Part shown: positions 46,832 to 56,977 of the stretch, piece after piece
Layout of the letters: each line of letters starts with the position of its first letter
Position numbering within the stretch: position 1 is the stretch's first letter
DNA from: Marinobacterium jannaschii DSM 6295
GTDB taxonomy: Bacteria > Pseudomonadota > Gammaproteobacteria > Pseudomonadales > Balneatricaceae
Reading direction: 5' to 3'
Assembly: GCF_000620085.1 (NCBI RefSeq)
Contig: NZ_KK211065.1
Span: 202,563 to 266,562 of the forward strand
DNA: 64,000 nucleotides
The notes under the pieces: model-generated
What the model was told of the DNA's origin: nothing
Database searches by the model: none
What the model saw: the letters and a program-made list of their open reading frames with translations, nothing else
Program-made: the position numbers and the translations under genes

Positions 46832-47965
46832 TCAGACAGCAGCCCGGGGCACCAGGGTCAGGCGAATATCCTGCCCCACCATCCGGCTATCCTGCAGGGT
46901 CAGGCGATACTGCTGCTGCATCTGCTCCAGCGGCAGCTCAAACAGCGGACGCGCGGCAGACCCCAGCAGGGTTGGCGCCATATAAAGTACGATTTCATCC
47001 AGCAACTGCGCTGCGACAAAAGCCCCGGTCAGGGTCGCGCCGGCTTCCACCAGCAATTCGTTACACTCTTCCTGCTCCGCCAGGTACTTCAGCAGCGCCT
47101 TCAGATCGACCCGTTGCTCCCGGACCGGTAACAGCAGGATTTCAGCACCAGCGGCCTTCAGTTCGGCCTGCCGCGCCTGATCATTGTTGCAGGTCGCAAT
47201 CAGTGTCCGTCCCGGCTGGGACAGAATGCGTGCCGTCGCGGGCATCCGCAAGCCACTGTCGACAACGATCCGCAGCGGCTGGCGCTTAACCACTTCAGCG
47301 GCATTCACCAGCCCCAGCTCCGCCTCGCGCAGGGTCAGCGACGAATCATCATGCAGGATGGAATCCACACCCGTGACAATCGCTGAACTCCGTGCCCTTA
47401 GCTTCTGTACGTCCGAGCGGGCCGCCGGGCCTGTAATCCACTGCGACTCGCCACTCTGCATCGCAGTGCGTCCATCCAGGCTCAGCGCCGACTTGCTGCG
47501 AACAAAAGGCAGGCCCGATTCCATCCGCTTGATAAAGCCGGGATTCAGTGCCCTGGCTTCGGTTTCCAGCAGGCCAGAGGCCACTTCGATTCCCGCCTCT
47601 TTAAGGATATTCAGGCCCCGCCCGGACACCCTGGGGTTGGGATCGACCATGGCACAGACCATCCGGCTGATACCGGCTTTCACCAGCCCTTCGGCACAGG
47701 GCGGCGTGCGCCCATAGTGACTGCAGGGCTCTAAGGTCACATAGGCCGTTGCGCCACTGGCATTGTCGCCCGCGACCGCCAGTGCATTGACCTCGGCATG
47801 GCCCTCACCGGCACGCAGGTGAAAGCCTTCACCGACGACTTCGCCGTCTTTGACCAGAACACAGCCAACCCGCGGGTTCGGTGCGGTGGTATAGAGTCCC
47901 TGTCGCGCCAGACGGATCGCCCGTGCCATAAATTCACGGTCCGCAAGGGAAAACAGATCGCTCAT
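46832..47965 (-). CDS. ribD: Bifunctional riboflavin deaminase/reductase RibD
   Basis: This 377-residue protein has an N-terminal cytidine-deaminase-like domain (zinc motif HAEVNAL and [11 protein letters not shown]) and a C-terminal reductase domain ([18 protein letters not shown], in part). It carries out the second and third steps of riboflavin synthesis. It overlaps nrdR by 4 bp. Confidence 0.96.
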   Translation of the reverse strand: MSDLFSLADREFMARAIRLARQGLYTTAPNPRVGCVLVKDGEVVGEGFHLRAGEGHAEVNALAVAGDNASGATAYVTLEPCSHYGRTPPCAEGLVKAGISRMVCAMVDPNPRVSGRGLNILKEAGIEVASGLLETEARALNPGFIKRMESGLPFVRSKSALSLDGRTAMQSGESQWITGPAARSDVQKLRARSSAIVTGVDSILHDDSSLTLREAELGLVNAAEVVKRQPLRIVVDSGLRMPATARILSQPGRTLIATCNNDQARQAELKAAGAEILLLPVREQRVDLKALLKYLAEQEECNELLVEAGATLTGAFVAAQLLDEIVLYMAPTLLGSAARPLFELPLEQMQQQYRLTLQDSRMVGQDIRLTLVPRAAV

Positions 47966-48450
47966 GAGGACGGCTCCTCAGCATCATCGGCCCGCAGGGC
48001 GCCGGAGGAGAGCCGCTCGATCTCTTCCCGGAACTCATTGATGTCCTGAAAACTGCGATACACCGACGCAAAACGCACATAGGCGATCTCATCGAGGCGA
48101 CGCAGTTCGGCCATTACCTCTTCGCCGACCTGACGGGAGGGCAGTTCGCGTTCACCGGTCGCCCGCAGGCGATGCTTGATACGGTTTATAGAGGCTTCAA
48201 ATTCTTCTACAGAGACAGGACGCTTTTCCAGCGCCCGGTGGATACCGGCGCGGAGTTTGTCTTCATCGAAAGGCTGTCTGGAACCGTCAGCCTTGATCAG
48301 CTTAGGCATTAACAGTTCGGCTACTTCATAGGTGGTAAAGCGCTCATGACACTGACTGCACTCCCGACGGCGGCGCACCTGCTGGCCTTCAGCCACCAGT
48401 CTTGAGTCGACCACTTTGGTTTCGTGGGCAGCGCAAAAAGGACAATACAT
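47962..48450 (-). CDS. nrdR: Transcriptional repressor NrdR
   Basis: This 162-residue regulator of ribonucleotide reductase genes has an N-terminal zinc ribbon ([34 protein letters not shown]) and an ATP-cone domain. The start at 48450 is chosen from the conserved MYCPFC N-terminus; the frame stays open 39 codons farther. It is first in the nrdR-rib-nusB-thiL-pgpA operon. Confidence 0.96.
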   Translation of the reverse strand: MYCPFCAAHETKVVDSRLVAEGQQVRRRRECSQCHERFTTYEVAELLMPKLIKADGSRQPFDEDKLRAGIHRALEKRPVSVEEFEASINRIKHRLRATGERELPSRQVGEEVMAELRRLDEIAYVRFASVYRSFQDINEFREEIERLSSGALRADDAEEPSS

Positions 48451-48534
48451 CGTCAGTTCCTGTACAAAGAGCGTGGGCCCTGAAGCCCGGTATAAAGAGC
48501 GTAGCGGAGCTTTGCCAATGCTGAGCTCCAGACA

Positions 48535-48561
48535 TAAAAAAGGGCGGTCAGATGACCGCCC
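48535..48561 (-). terminator. Intrinsic terminator of glyA
   Basis: GGGCGGTCA, GA, TGACCGCCC followed on the minus strand by a T run, 25 nt after the glyA stop. Confidence 0.92.
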
Positions 48562-48585
48562 GCGCATTGTACATGTTTCGTCCGG

Positions 48586-49839
48586 TTACTTGTAGACCGG
48601 GAAACGTGCACAGAGGTCTTTTACCTGTGCTTTCACACGGTCGCGAACCTCTTCGCTGTCGATATTGTCCAGTACATCACAGATCCAGTGAGTCAGCTCA
48701 ACCGCTTCTGCCTCTTTCAGGCCACGGGTGGTGATCGCCGGAGAACCGATACGCAGACCGGAGGTCACGAACGGAGACTGCGGATCATTAGGCACAGAGT
48801 TCTTGTTCACCGTGATGTTCGCCGCACCCAGCGCAGAATCAGCCGCCTTACCGGTCAGGCCCTGCTTGATCAGGCTCAGCAGGAACAGGTGATCGTCAGT
48901 ACCGCCGGAAACCACTTCGAAGCCACGTTCGATAAAGACGTTAGCCATCGCCTGGGCATTCACCACCACCTGCTGCTGGTAAGCTTTGAAGTCGTCGCTC
49001 ATCGCTTCTTTGAAGCAGACTGCTTTAGCTGCGATAACGTGCATCAGCGGGCCACCCTGACCGCCCGGGAAGACAGCAGAGTTCAGCTTCTTCTCCAGAT
49101 CGGCGTTACCTTTGGCGATGATCAGACCACCACGCGGACCGCGCAGGGTCTTATGAGTGGTGGTGGTAACAACATCGGCGAAAGGTACCGGGTTCGGGTA
49201 AACACCCGCCGCGACCAGACCGGCAACGTGTGCCATGTCAACAAACAGGAACGCGCCCACTTTGTCAGCGATCTCACGGAAACGCGCCCAGTCAACCACC
49301 CGGGAATAAGCGGAGAAACCGGCAACGATCATCTTCGGCTTGTTTTCCAGCGCCAGACGCTCAACTTCTGCGTAATCAATTTCGCCGGTATCTGCGTTCA
49401 GACCGTACTGAACCGCGTTGTAGATCTTACCGGAGAAGTTAACCTTGGAACCGTGTGTCAGGTGACCACCGTGGTCCAGGCTCATGCCCAGAACCGTATC
49501 GCCTGGCTCGCACAGCGCCATGTAAACAGCAGCATTAGCCTGGGAACCGGAATGCGGCTGTACGTTGGCGTAATCGGCACCAAACAGCGCCTTGGCACGG
49601 TCGATCGCCAGCTGTTCAGCCACATCGACGTACTCACAGCCACCGTAGTAACGCTTCTCCGGATAGCCTTCGGCGTATTTGTTAGTCAGCTGCGAACCCT
49701 GCGCTTCGATAACGCGCGGGCTGGTGTAGTTTTCAGAGGCGATCAGCTCGATGTGCTCTTCCTGACGCACAACCTCTGCCTGCATAGCAGCCCAGAGTTC
49801 CGGATCGAAGTCAGCGATTGACATATCTTTAGTAAACAT
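48586..49839 (-). CDS. glyA: Serine hydroxymethyltransferase
   Basis: This 417-residue PLP enzyme interconverts serine and glycine with tetrahydrofolate. [13 protein letters not shown] and [16 protein letters not shown] are in the N-terminal part, and the PLP lysine is in [16 protein letters not shown]. The start at 49839 gives the same length as E. coli GlyA; an upstream 27-codon extension is not family-like. It lies directly upstream of nrdR but is separated from it by a strong terminator. Confidence 0.97.
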   Translation of the reverse strand: MFTKDMSIADFDPELWAAMQAEVVRQEEHIELIASENYTSPRVIEAQGSQLTNKYAEGYPEKRYYGGCEYVDVAEQLAIDRAKALFGADYANVQPHSGSQANAAVYMALCEPGDTVLGMSLDHGGHLTHGSKVNFSGKIYNAVQYGLNADTGEIDYAEVERLALENKPKMIVAGFSAYSRVVDWARFREIADKVGAFLFVDMAHVAGLVAAGVYPNPVPFADVVTTTTHKTLRGPRGGLIIAKGNADLEKKLNSAVFPGGQGGPLMHVIAAKAVCFKEAMSDDFKAYQQQVVVNAQAMANVFIERGFEVVSGGTDDHLFLLSLIKQGLTGKAADSALGAANITVNKNSVPNDPQSPFVTSGLRIGSPAITTRGLKEAEAVELTHWICDVLDNIDSEEVRDRVKAQVKDLCARFPVYK

Positions 49840-50023
49840 TGCCAGGTTGTCCCCTACGAGTGCAATGATCCTGCCTGATTGAAACGACGGTGCAGCGCCG
49901 ATGCAGAAAAATCCGCTCAACCTGAGGCAGGGTGTGGTGGAAAAGCGCGCATTATAGCGAATCCGTCGCTAAACGACACTTGAAAGGCGCTCAAAGCTAA
50001 GCGCATGAGATTCATACCATAAT

Positions 50024-52228
50024 TCACTGAATCTCCACCGGGGAGTTCAGGCTCAGGCAATCCAGCGCATCCGGCCGCGCCAGCAGGTATCCCTGCCCGA
50101 TATCACAGCCGATGCGGCTGAGATAAGCCTGCTGCTCCAGCGTTTCGATACCTTCGGCGACAACCTTGAGATCGAGCCGGTGCGCCAGCTCCACGATGGT
50201 GTTAACGATCGCCCGGTCCTTACTGTCATCAGCCACATGCATGACAAAATTGCGATCGATCTTCAGCACATCGATGGGCAGTCGCTTGAGGTAGTTGAGG
50301 GAAGAGAATCCCATACCAAAGTCATCGATGGCGATTGAAACACCCAGGTCACGTAGTCCCTGCAGCAGATTGATACTGGCATCAATATCGTCGATCAGCA
50401 CCGTTTCGGTCACTTCCAGCTCCAACAAGCAGGGATCGACTCCGTATTCCCTCAGTATCAGCTGTACCGTATCCACCAGCTTGCCGTCGTAGAACTGGCG
50501 GCCGGAGAGGTTGACCGCCACCGGTAACGCCACCTTGCCAGCCGACATCCGCCGGATATCCCGGCAGGCCTGACGCAGTACCCAGTTACCCAGCTCTGAA
50601 ATCAGGCCGGTCTCCTCGGCCAGCGGTATAAACTGCGCCGGAGATACCATCCCCTCGGTTGGATGCGGCCAGCGGATCAGGGCCTCAAGGCCTCTGATTT
50701 CGCCGCTTTCCAGACAATATTTAGGCTGATAGTGGAGACAAAAGCCGCCTTCACTGAGGGTCTGGCGTAGTTCACTTAGCAGGCGCATCCGGTGCAGGGC
50801 CAGGGCATGCAGCTCGGGAGAGAAAAACTGGTAGTTGTTCCGCCCCATCGCCTTGGCTTTGTAGAGGGCCAGATCGGCATGCTTTTGCAGGGTGGTGGCA
50901 TCATCACCATCAATGCGCACATAGGCGATGCCAATGCTGCAGGAGATAATCAGCGACTGTTCCGCTATCTGCAGCGGTACCGACAATTTTTGCAGAATCC
51001 GCTCTGCCATCATACTGCAGCCACTGCTGGCACTCTGCACGATCATACCGAACTCATCGCCTCCCAGCCTTGCCAGGCTGTCGCTTTGACGGATACATTG
51101 CTGCAGGCGACGGGCGGTCTCTATCAGTAACTGATCACCCACATCATGTCCCAGGGAATCATTGATGTGCTTAAAGTTATCCAGATCGAGATACATCAGG
51201 GCATAGCGCGCAGATCCCCGGTGCACCAGTGCGATGGCTCTGTCCAGTCGCTGGTTAAACGAGCGCCGGTTTTCCAGCCCGGTCAGCGGATCGTAAAACG
51301 CCAGCGCTTCCGCCTCGGCACGGGCCTGTTCCGCCATCTCGGCCTGGTGACTGGCTTCCTTCAGCAGCGCCCGTATTCGCTGGCCCATCTGAGCCAGCGT
51401 AACGGCCAGCCGGCCGGTACTGTCGGTGCTGGAAAACGGCGGGCGACGCGCATCCCCGGCGACCACTTGCTGAGAGAACTCCGCCAGCAAGGCCAGGCGG
51501 CTGCGCAGTACACGCCCCATCGCCCCCCAACAGATCAGATTAACCAGCAAAATCATGACAACCACGCCCAGTAAGAGCTGTTCAGTACGCAGGATTTTCA
51601 GGCGCAACTCAGACAGGGCATTCTGCGAGCGCAGACTTGCCTGCTGCAGCGCCGCCTGCGCATCCTGATTGATCTGAATCTGCTGACTGTTGATCTCTTC
51701 GATACTGACGAAGACATCGTCCAGCGGAATAAAACTATTACGGAATAACCGTTGCCGGTCATTACTGCCAGAGGTCTCCAATAACTCCTCCAGCAACTCC
51801 AGCGCGATACCGCTGGATTCCATCAGATGGAGCTTCAGTGCCTCCGGCAAATGCGGGGTACTGCCGGGCAGTCGGTCATAGTTCTGCTGCATCTCCCGAT
51901 GCAGGGCGATAATCGCGCTGTCATCGCGGTCCGGATCCAGCACCAGCAACTCAAATTCACTGCGAAAGCGGGTAATCAGCGATGACAGTTCGTTGAGATA
52001 AAGCTCCATCGGCAGCTGATGCAGCAGAACCTGCTGCAGCCGATTATCGGCTTTCGCCGCCAGTTGCAGGTTGTTTGCGACGGAACGCTCGACTTCATCC
52101 AGCGATGCTTTACTGAAAAGCAGGGCGCCACCCAGCGCGAGAAGCACCGGCAGCAGCCCTAATACCGCCAGCATCTGCAGGCTGTAGCGCCGCCGGCTTC
52201 TGAACAATTGGGTGAATGGTAACTTCAT
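50024..52228 (-). CDS. Membrane GGDEF-EAL c-di-GMP enzyme
   Basis: This 734-residue protein has membrane segments at about 17-39 and 215-237 enclosing a helical periplasmic sensor, a HAMP-like linker, a GGDEF domain (DPLTGLENRR; LGGDEF near 390) and an EAL domain (EALIRW near 515, TETVLI, AIDDFGMGFSS, VVAEGIETLEQ). The inhibitory site RQSD lies five residues before GGDEF. Both catalytic sets look intact, so it may make and break c-di-GMP. Its start overlaps by 4 bp the stop of a periplasmic EB_dh-like protein gene, which may be its sensor partner. Confidence 0.9.
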   Translation of the reverse strand: MKLPFTQLFRSRRRYSLQMLAVLGLLPVLLALGGALLFSKASLDEVERSVANNLQLAAKADNRLQQVLLHQLPMELYLNELSSLITRFRSEFELLVLDPDRDDSAIIALHREMQQNYDRLPGSTPHLPEALKLHLMESSGIALELLEELLETSGSNDRQRLFRNSFIPLDDVFVSIEEINSQQIQINQDAQAALQQASLRSQNALSELRLKILRTEQLLLGVVVMILLVNLICWGAMGRVLRSRLALLAEFSQQVVAGDARRPPFSSTDSTGRLAVTLAQMGQRIRALLKEASHQAEMAEQARAEAEALAFYDPLTGLENRRSFNQRLDRAIALVHRGSARYALMYLDLDNFKHINDSLGHDVGDQLLIETARRLQQCIRQSDSLARLGGDEFGMIVQSASSGCSMMAERILQKLSVPLQIAEQSLIISCSIGIAYVRIDGDDATTLQKHADLALYKAKAMGRNNYQFFSPELHALALHRMRLLSELRQTLSEGGFCLHYQPKYCLESGEIRGLEALIRWPHPTEGMVSPAQFIPLAEETGLISELGNWVLRQACRDIRRMSAGKVALPVAVNLSGRQFYDGKLVDTVQLILREYGVDPCLLELEVTETVLIDDIDASINLLQGLRDLGVSIAIDDFGMGFSSLNYLKRLPIDVLKIDRNFVMHVADDSKDRAIVNTIVELAHRLDLKVVAEGIETLEQQAYLSRIGCDIGQGYLLARPDALDCLSLNSPVEIQ

Positions 52229-53085
52229 GGCATCAGCCGGAACCTCAGAGTCTCTGAAATCAGATGCTCGGGACTCTCAGAGCGATTAAAGACCGCAATC
52301 CCGCCGAGAACATCAGTCCCCATTACGAACCGGGCATCGTCAGCATGCCCCGTATCCAGCTTACGCTTTAACTCCAGAGACCAGTGACCGTCCTGCCATT
52401 GGCTGGCGGCATTGACATCGGTAGAGGAACCTTTAAGGGGGCCCGGGTTGAGAATATATTTCGGCTTCAGGTCACCGTCATATCTGCGATAGCGCTTGGT
52501 CTTGTAGAGGCTGTCACCCTCGTCCCATTGCCGCAGGACATAGATAGAACGGCCATCCGGCGCTTTCAGGTGTGCGGAACGCAACAACCGGTCATGACTG
52601 ACAATGGTATTTTTATCATCTGCCAGCCCCAGCGGATCGCTGCGCGATGCTTTCCAGTGCCACATATCGGCGACGAAGCCATCGGACTGAAACCAGTCGG
52701 TATTGTAGTCGCCGGAAATGGCCAGCTGCACGGCTAACCGGTCTTCTCTCTGGTGACCACGCAGATACTTCTCTCTAGCCGTATCCCAGACATAGGGTTT
52801 ATGTAAGCGGTCTTCATGGGGATCGGGCCAGACAAAGGCGAAATATACCTCGCCATCCAGGTAACCGGCGCGCAAAGCCATCTCAGAAGTGGCGGGCAGA
52901 TCCGTTCCTGCCTGGCGGTTTGGGCGCAGGCTGATCTGATAGACCGGTAGCTGCCAGTCGCCCAGATCGCCATCCAGCTGCGGTGGCATACTCAGTGGCC
53001 TGATCTCAATCAGTCCGGAAGCGAAGCTGGTCATACTCATCAGGCAAGCTGACATCAGCGCGGCGGCGCGAAGTTGATCCCTCAT
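52225..53085 (-). CDS. Exported ethylbenzene-dehydrogenase-type (heme-binding) domain protein
   Basis: This 286-residue protein has a signal peptide (about 1-23) and a beta-sandwich sequence resembling the gamma subunit of ethylbenzene dehydrogenase and related periplasmic heme-binding domains (LDGDLGDWQLP, GEVYFAFVWPDP, GFVADMWHWKASR). The Met and His in FVADMWHWK are possible heme ligands. No molybdoenzyme is nearby. It is translationally coupled to the GGDEF-EAL gene, so a sensing role is plausible. AGGAG precedes its start. Confidence 0.72.
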   Translation of the reverse strand: MRDQLRAAALMSACLMSMTSFASGLIEIRPLSMPPQLDGDLGDWQLPVYQISLRPNRQAGTDLPATSEMALRAGYLDGEVYFAFVWPDPHEDRLHKPYVWDTAREKYLRGHQREDRLAVQLAISGDYNTDWFQSDGFVADMWHWKASRSDPLGLADDKNTIVSHDRLLRSAHLKAPDGRSIYVLRQWDEGDSLYKTKRYRRYDGDLKPKYILNPGPLKGSSTDVNAASQWQDGHWSLELKRKLDTGHADDARFVMGTDVLGGIAVFNRSESPEHLISETLRFRLMP

Positions 53086-53263
53086 CTGATAACACTCCTG
53101 GAATATCCCTGTAGAGATCAGATTAGTTCAGGATATCGGGAATGCACGGCCAGACAGCTTTCCAGCAGATATGCCGGAAAACGGATCAGGGTTAGCCATC
53201 AGGTAGCCTTATCAGCTAAAATTCGCCCATTCCTTTGAAACCCGCTAAATAGGTCCTGACCGA

Positions 53264-54928
53264 ATGGCACAGTACGTTTATTCCATGAATCGCGTTGGCA
53301 AGATCGTGCCGCCAAAGCGCGAGATTCTGAAAGATATCTCCCTCTCGTTTTTCCCTGGCGCCAAGATCGGCGTACTGGGCCTGAACGGCTCCGGTAAATC
53401 CACCCTGCTGAAAATCATGGCGGGCCTGGACACCGAGATTATCGGTGAAGCCCAGCCGATGGCCGGCATCAAGGTCGGTTACCTGCCACAGGAGCCGGAG
53501 CTGGATGACAGCAAAACCGTGCGTCAGGTGGTTGAAGAATCCGTAGCTGATGTCAAAGAAGCGCTGGACGGACTGGAAGCGGTCTACGCCGCCTATGCCG
53601 AGCCGGACGCCGATTTCGACGAGCTGGCGAAGAAACAGGCCGAGTTCGAGAACCTGATCCAGGCCAAAGACGGCCATAACCTGGAGACCGCACTGGAGCG
53701 TGCTGCCGACGCCATGCGTCTGCCACCATGGGATGCCGAGGTGAAAAACCTCTCCGGCGGTGAACGTCGCCGTGTGGCGCTGTGCCGCCTGTTGCTGGAC
53801 AAGCCGGACATGCTGCTGCTGGATGAGCCGACCAACCACCTGGATGCAGAGTCCGTGGCCTGGATCGAGCGCTTCCTGCAGGAATACCCGGGCACTGTAG
53901 TGGCGATCACCCATGACCGTTACTTCCTCGACAACGCGGCTGGCTGGATTCTGGAGCTGGACCGCGGACGCGGTATCCCGTACGAAGGCAACTACTCCTC
54001 CTGGCTGGAACAGAAGGAAGCCCGCCTGGCCCAGGAAGCCAAACAGGAAGCGGCCCACCGCAAGTCTGTCGCCTCCGAGCTGGAATGGGTACGTCAGGGC
54101 TCCAAAGGCCGTCAGTCCAAGTCCAAGGCGCGACTGAAACAGTTTGAAGAGATGAACTCCAAAGAGTTCCAGACCCGCAACGAAACCCAGGAGATCTACA
54201 TTCCACCGGGTCCTCGTCTGGGTGACAAAGTCATCGATGCGGTCAACATCAGCAAAGCCTACGGCGATAAAGTGCTGTTTGAAGACCTCAGCTTCTCTAT
54301 CCCGCAGGGTGCCATCGTCGGCATTATCGGTGGTAACGGCGCCGGTAAATCGACTCTGTTCCGCATGATTGCCGGTGAAGAGCAGCCGGATTCCGGTGCG
54401 ATCGAGCTGGGCTCAACAGTACAGCTGGCTTACGTCAATCAGTCCCGCGAGATCGACGGTGATAAAACCGTATTCGAAGAGATCTCCGACGGTCAGGACA
54501 TCATCACCGTAGGCAACTACCAGACCCCGGCCCGTGCCTACTGTGGTCGCTTCAACTTCAAGGGTGGCGATCAGCAGAAATTTGCCAAAGACCTGTCCGG
54601 TGGTGAGCGTAACCGCCTGCATATGGCCAAGCTGCTGAAAGAGGGTGGCAACGTATTGCTGCTGGATGAGCCGACCAACGACCTGGATATCGAAACCCTG
54701 CGTGCACTGGAAGAAGCCATCCTGGCCTTCCCGGGTTGTGCGGTAGTGATCTCCCATGACCGTTGGTTCCTCGACCGTATCTGTACTCATATGCTGGCCT
54801 ACGAAGGCGACTCTCATGTCGAGTTCTTCGAAGGCAACTACACCGAGTATCAGGAAGACTACAAGCGTCGCTACGGTAAAGAGCATCAGCCTGAACGTAT
54901 CAAGTACAAGCGAATCTCTGACCTCTGA
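53264..54928 (+). CDS. ettA: Energy-dependent translational throttle protein EttA
   Basis: This 554-residue ABC-F ATPase binds the ribosomal E site and gates elongation by energy state. Two ABC domains carry Walker A GLNGSGKST and GGNGAGKST, signatures LSGGERRRVAL and LSGGERNRLHM, and Walker B LLLDEPTNHLD and LLLDEPTNDLD. The arm and linker have EttA-like lengths. It has no membrane segments. The ribosome-binding sequence is weak (AGG). Confidence 0.96.
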   Translation: MAQYVYSMNRVGKIVPPKREILKDISLSFFPGAKIGVLGLNGSGKSTLLKIMAGLDTEIIGEAQPMAGIKVGYLPQEPELDDSKTVRQVVEESVADVKEALDGLEAVYAAYAEPDADFDELAKKQAEFENLIQAKDGHNLETALERAADAMRLPPWDAEVKNLSGGERRRVALCRLLLDKPDMLLLDEPTNHLDAESVAWIERFLQEYPGTVVAITHDRYFLDNAAGWILELDRGRGIPYEGNYSSWLEQKEARLAQEAKQEAAHRKSVASELEWVRQGSKGRQSKSKARLKQFEEMNSKEFQTRNETQEIYIPPGPRLGDKVIDAVNISKAYGDKVLFEDLSFSIPQGAIVGIIGGNGAGKSTLFRMIAGEEQPDSGAIELGSTVQLAYVNQSREIDGDKTVFEEISDGQDIITVGNYQTPARAYCGRFNFKGGDQQKFAKDLSGGERNRLHMAKLLKEGGNVLLLDEPTNDLDIETLRALEEAILAFPGCAVVISHDRWFLDRICTHMLAYEGDSHVEFFEGNYTEYQEDYKRRYGKEHQPERIKYKRISDL

Positions 54929-54955
54929 TTCCGCTTTGTTGAAGCGCAGAAAAAA

Positions 54956-54985
54956 CAAAGCCGCACCCGAAAGGTGCGGCTTTTT
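54956..54985 (+). terminator. Intrinsic terminator of ettA
   Basis: GCCGCACC, CGAAA, GGTGCGGC followed by T residues; the flanking A run gives a second U tract for the convergent small gene on the minus strand. Confidence 0.92.
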
Positions 54986-55018
54986 CATTCCCTTGAGCCG
55001 ATGTAAAAAGCTTAGCGG

Positions 55019-55333
55019 TTAGTACCAGACGCGTCTGGGTTCATTGCTGCGGACCGGGTATGCCACGTTGAGCATCTGTACCGGTCTCTGATACTCCCCC
55101 TTGGGGAGGCTGTTGCTATCGATAATGAAAATGGTGATCCGGCTTCTGCTGCTGGCAGCAGGCTGAGTATCTTTTGCGTCCCTTGCCCGTTTGTCGGTAT
55201 CAATCCGTTGCTCTACCTGATAGAGGCGGTGATCAACGCTGTCATTGTGACCGTAGTCACGGGATGCTGCGGTTGCATTCAGCGCCACACCAGATGCAAA
55301 AATTGCAATAAAGAGTGCAGTCAGCTGTTTCAT
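55019..55333 (-). CDS. Small secreted protein, unknown
   Basis: This 104-residue protein is not recognised. It has a signal peptide (LFIAIFASGVALNATA, cut near residue 22) and a mature part of about 80 residues with many Arg and Asp, no cysteines, and a hydrophobic stretch ITIFIIDS. The ribosome-binding site is poor. Two CTGAAA-type direct repeats lie upstream (55382-55398, 55518-55534), the nearer identical in layout to the one at 42504-42520. Confidence 0.65.
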   Translation of the reverse strand: MKQLTALFIAIFASGVALNATAASRDYGHNDSVDHRLYQVEQRIDTDKRARDAKDTQPAASSRSRITIFIIDSNSLPKGEYQRPVQMLNVAYPVRSNEPRRVWY

Positions 55334-55381
55334 AGCGATACCCGAATATTAAGAGTCTGCGTAACAGGCTAGCCATCAGAA

Positions 55382-55398
55382 CTGAAATCAATCTGAAA
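55382..55398 (-). promoter_or_regulatory. CTGAAA-N5-CTGAAA direct repeat, proximal
   Basis: CTGAAA at 55382-55387 and 55393-55398, 11 bp apart, 49 nt before the small secreted-protein start. A TAATAT hexamer lies exactly 30 nt nearer to the gene, as TATAAA does at the 42 kb copy. Confidence 0.55.
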
Positions 55399-55517
55399 AT
55401 GGTGACTACTGCTTAAACCATATTCAGCTGTACTGATAACCGCGCCATCTAATGAGTTATGAACTGATCGCCTGAACCGATCCGCTCATCTGATACGCAG
55501 CAGGATATGCTTAAAAA

Positions 55518-55534
55518 CTGAAACCAATCTGAAT
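55518..55534 (-). promoter_or_regulatory. CTGAAA-N5-CTGAAT direct repeat, distal
   Basis: CTGAAA at 55518-55523 and CTGAAT at 55529-55534, 11 bp apart, 136 bp upstream of the proximal copy in the same 278-nt noncoding region. Confidence 0.45.
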
Positions 55535-55611
55535 TATTTGCTTATTTAATACCCATAAATGCAACAGTACGTTGCTACTCACTTCAGGACTGTCTCTACA
55601 GGGCCGCCACT

Positions 55612-56703
55612 TCAGGCCGCCAGCTGGAACTGGTCCCTGCCCTGCTCCTTCGCCTTATAGAGTGCATCATCGGCCCGCTTCAACAGTGACTCACTGTTAT
55701 CACCGGCTTCCAACTGCGCTAGACCGATACTGGTAGAAAAACCGACGCTCTCTCCACCCGGGGTTTTCACCAGCGCATCGCGACAGGACTGCAGGATCGC
55801 TTCAGCGACCGACATCGCGACGTCCGGGTCTGAATGAGGTAACACCAGCATAAACTCTTCACCGCCGTAACGGCCTGCCAGGTCCTGCTGTGGCCGGCAA
55901 TGACGACGCAGAATGGCGGCAAACTCCTTCAAAACCAGGTCTCCGGCGGCATGACCGTAACGATCGTTGTAGCGTTTAAAGTGGTCCAGATCGAACAGCA
56001 TCAGCATCAGCGGCGCTCCGGACTCATGGCTCTCCACAATATCGGCATCAAGCTGGGTCATCGACTGGCGACGATTGGACAGGCCGGTCAGCGGGTCTCG
56101 CGATGCCTGGCGGTACAGTCCCATCAGCATACTAAGCTGATTGCAGGAGGCCCAGCCGGCGATCGCCCCCAGCACCAGCAGCAACCACAGGGCGTTAAGC
56201 GCCTCGATACTGCCAAAGACCCCGAAATAAACCTGGCCAGCAAGCTCAAACAGCGACACCACGGCGGCGTAACCCAGGGCTTCCACAATGGTTAGTGGAA
56301 AGATCGCCATCATGCAGATGATCATATAGGGGAAGAAATGGTACCCGGCCACCAGATCGCTATAGCCGCCCTGATGTAGCACCGTACTGCTGTAGGTCTG
56401 GAATACGCTCAGGCCGAGCATAAACAGCAACACCCGGACCCGGCTGAGCGTCAGCAGATAAGGTTTCAGAGTAAGGAAACCGATCAGCAGGCAGAAAGCC
56501 CCGCTCAGCAACCGCGCCCCGGCGATAGCCGGCAGCAGGCCTTGCGGCAACAGCATCCAGTCGATCAGTATCCAGGCGGGCTGCAGTATCCCCAGCAACA
56601 GCGCCAGCGTGCCGACCCGCCGGTAGAGGAAGTGACTACGCGTTTGATTAAAGTATCGGCTATGCCGCCGTCCATCCACCACATCCAGTATGATTTCCAA
56701 CAT
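55612..56703 (-). CDS. Membrane diguanylate cyclase (GGDEF)
   Basis: This 363-residue protein has six hydrophobic segments in residues about 30-195 and a C-terminal GGDEF domain (DPLTGLSNRR; YGGEEF near 281). The active-site GGEEF is intact, but the RxxD inhibitory motif five residues before it is absent (PQQD), so product inhibition may be lost. The signal for the membrane domain is unknown. It is one of three c-di-GMP-related genes within 7.5 kb. Confidence 0.92.
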   Translation of the reverse strand: MLEIILDVVDGRRHSRYFNQTRSHFLYRRVGTLALLLGILQPAWILIDWMLLPQGLLPAIAGARLLSGAFCLLIGFLTLKPYLLTLSRVRVLLFMLGLSVFQTYSSTVLHQGGYSDLVAGYHFFPYMIICMMAIFPLTIVEALGYAAVVSLFELAGQVYFGVFGSIEALNALWLLLVLGAIAGWASCNQLSMLMGLYRQASRDPLTGLSNRRQSMTQLDADIVESHESGAPLMLMLFDLDHFKRYNDRYGHAAGDLVLKEFAAILRRHCRPQQDLAGRYGGEEFMLVLPHSDPDVAMSVAEAILQSCRDALVKTPGGESVGFSTSIGLAQLEAGDNSESLLKRADDALYKAKEQGRDQFQLAA

Positions 56704-56977
56704 ATCAGATACTCTGCCTGTACCATTCGCCCGAGGACAGGACAGTTTGTTTGAGTCAAGATCATAAAACCTTGATCTGGTTCAGGTGTTTAGTATTTGA
56801 GCTGTTTCTAACATAAGCGGGCCATCACTCAGGTGCCGGTCCCGCGCCGGACTCGCAACAGGTTACGCAGCACACGAAATCCCCCGCCATAACGCCATAG
56901 TGCGCAGAGGATTTCCAAACCCCGCAACTCTGTACTAAGATCGGTTAAGGACTAACCACCAGTGAATGGAGCGCTCA

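Noticed and set aside
44948-48567. FMN riboswitch in the riboflavin genes
   Set aside because: No conserved FMN-element core was recognised upstream of the ribB-, ribE-, ribD- or ribA-type genes.
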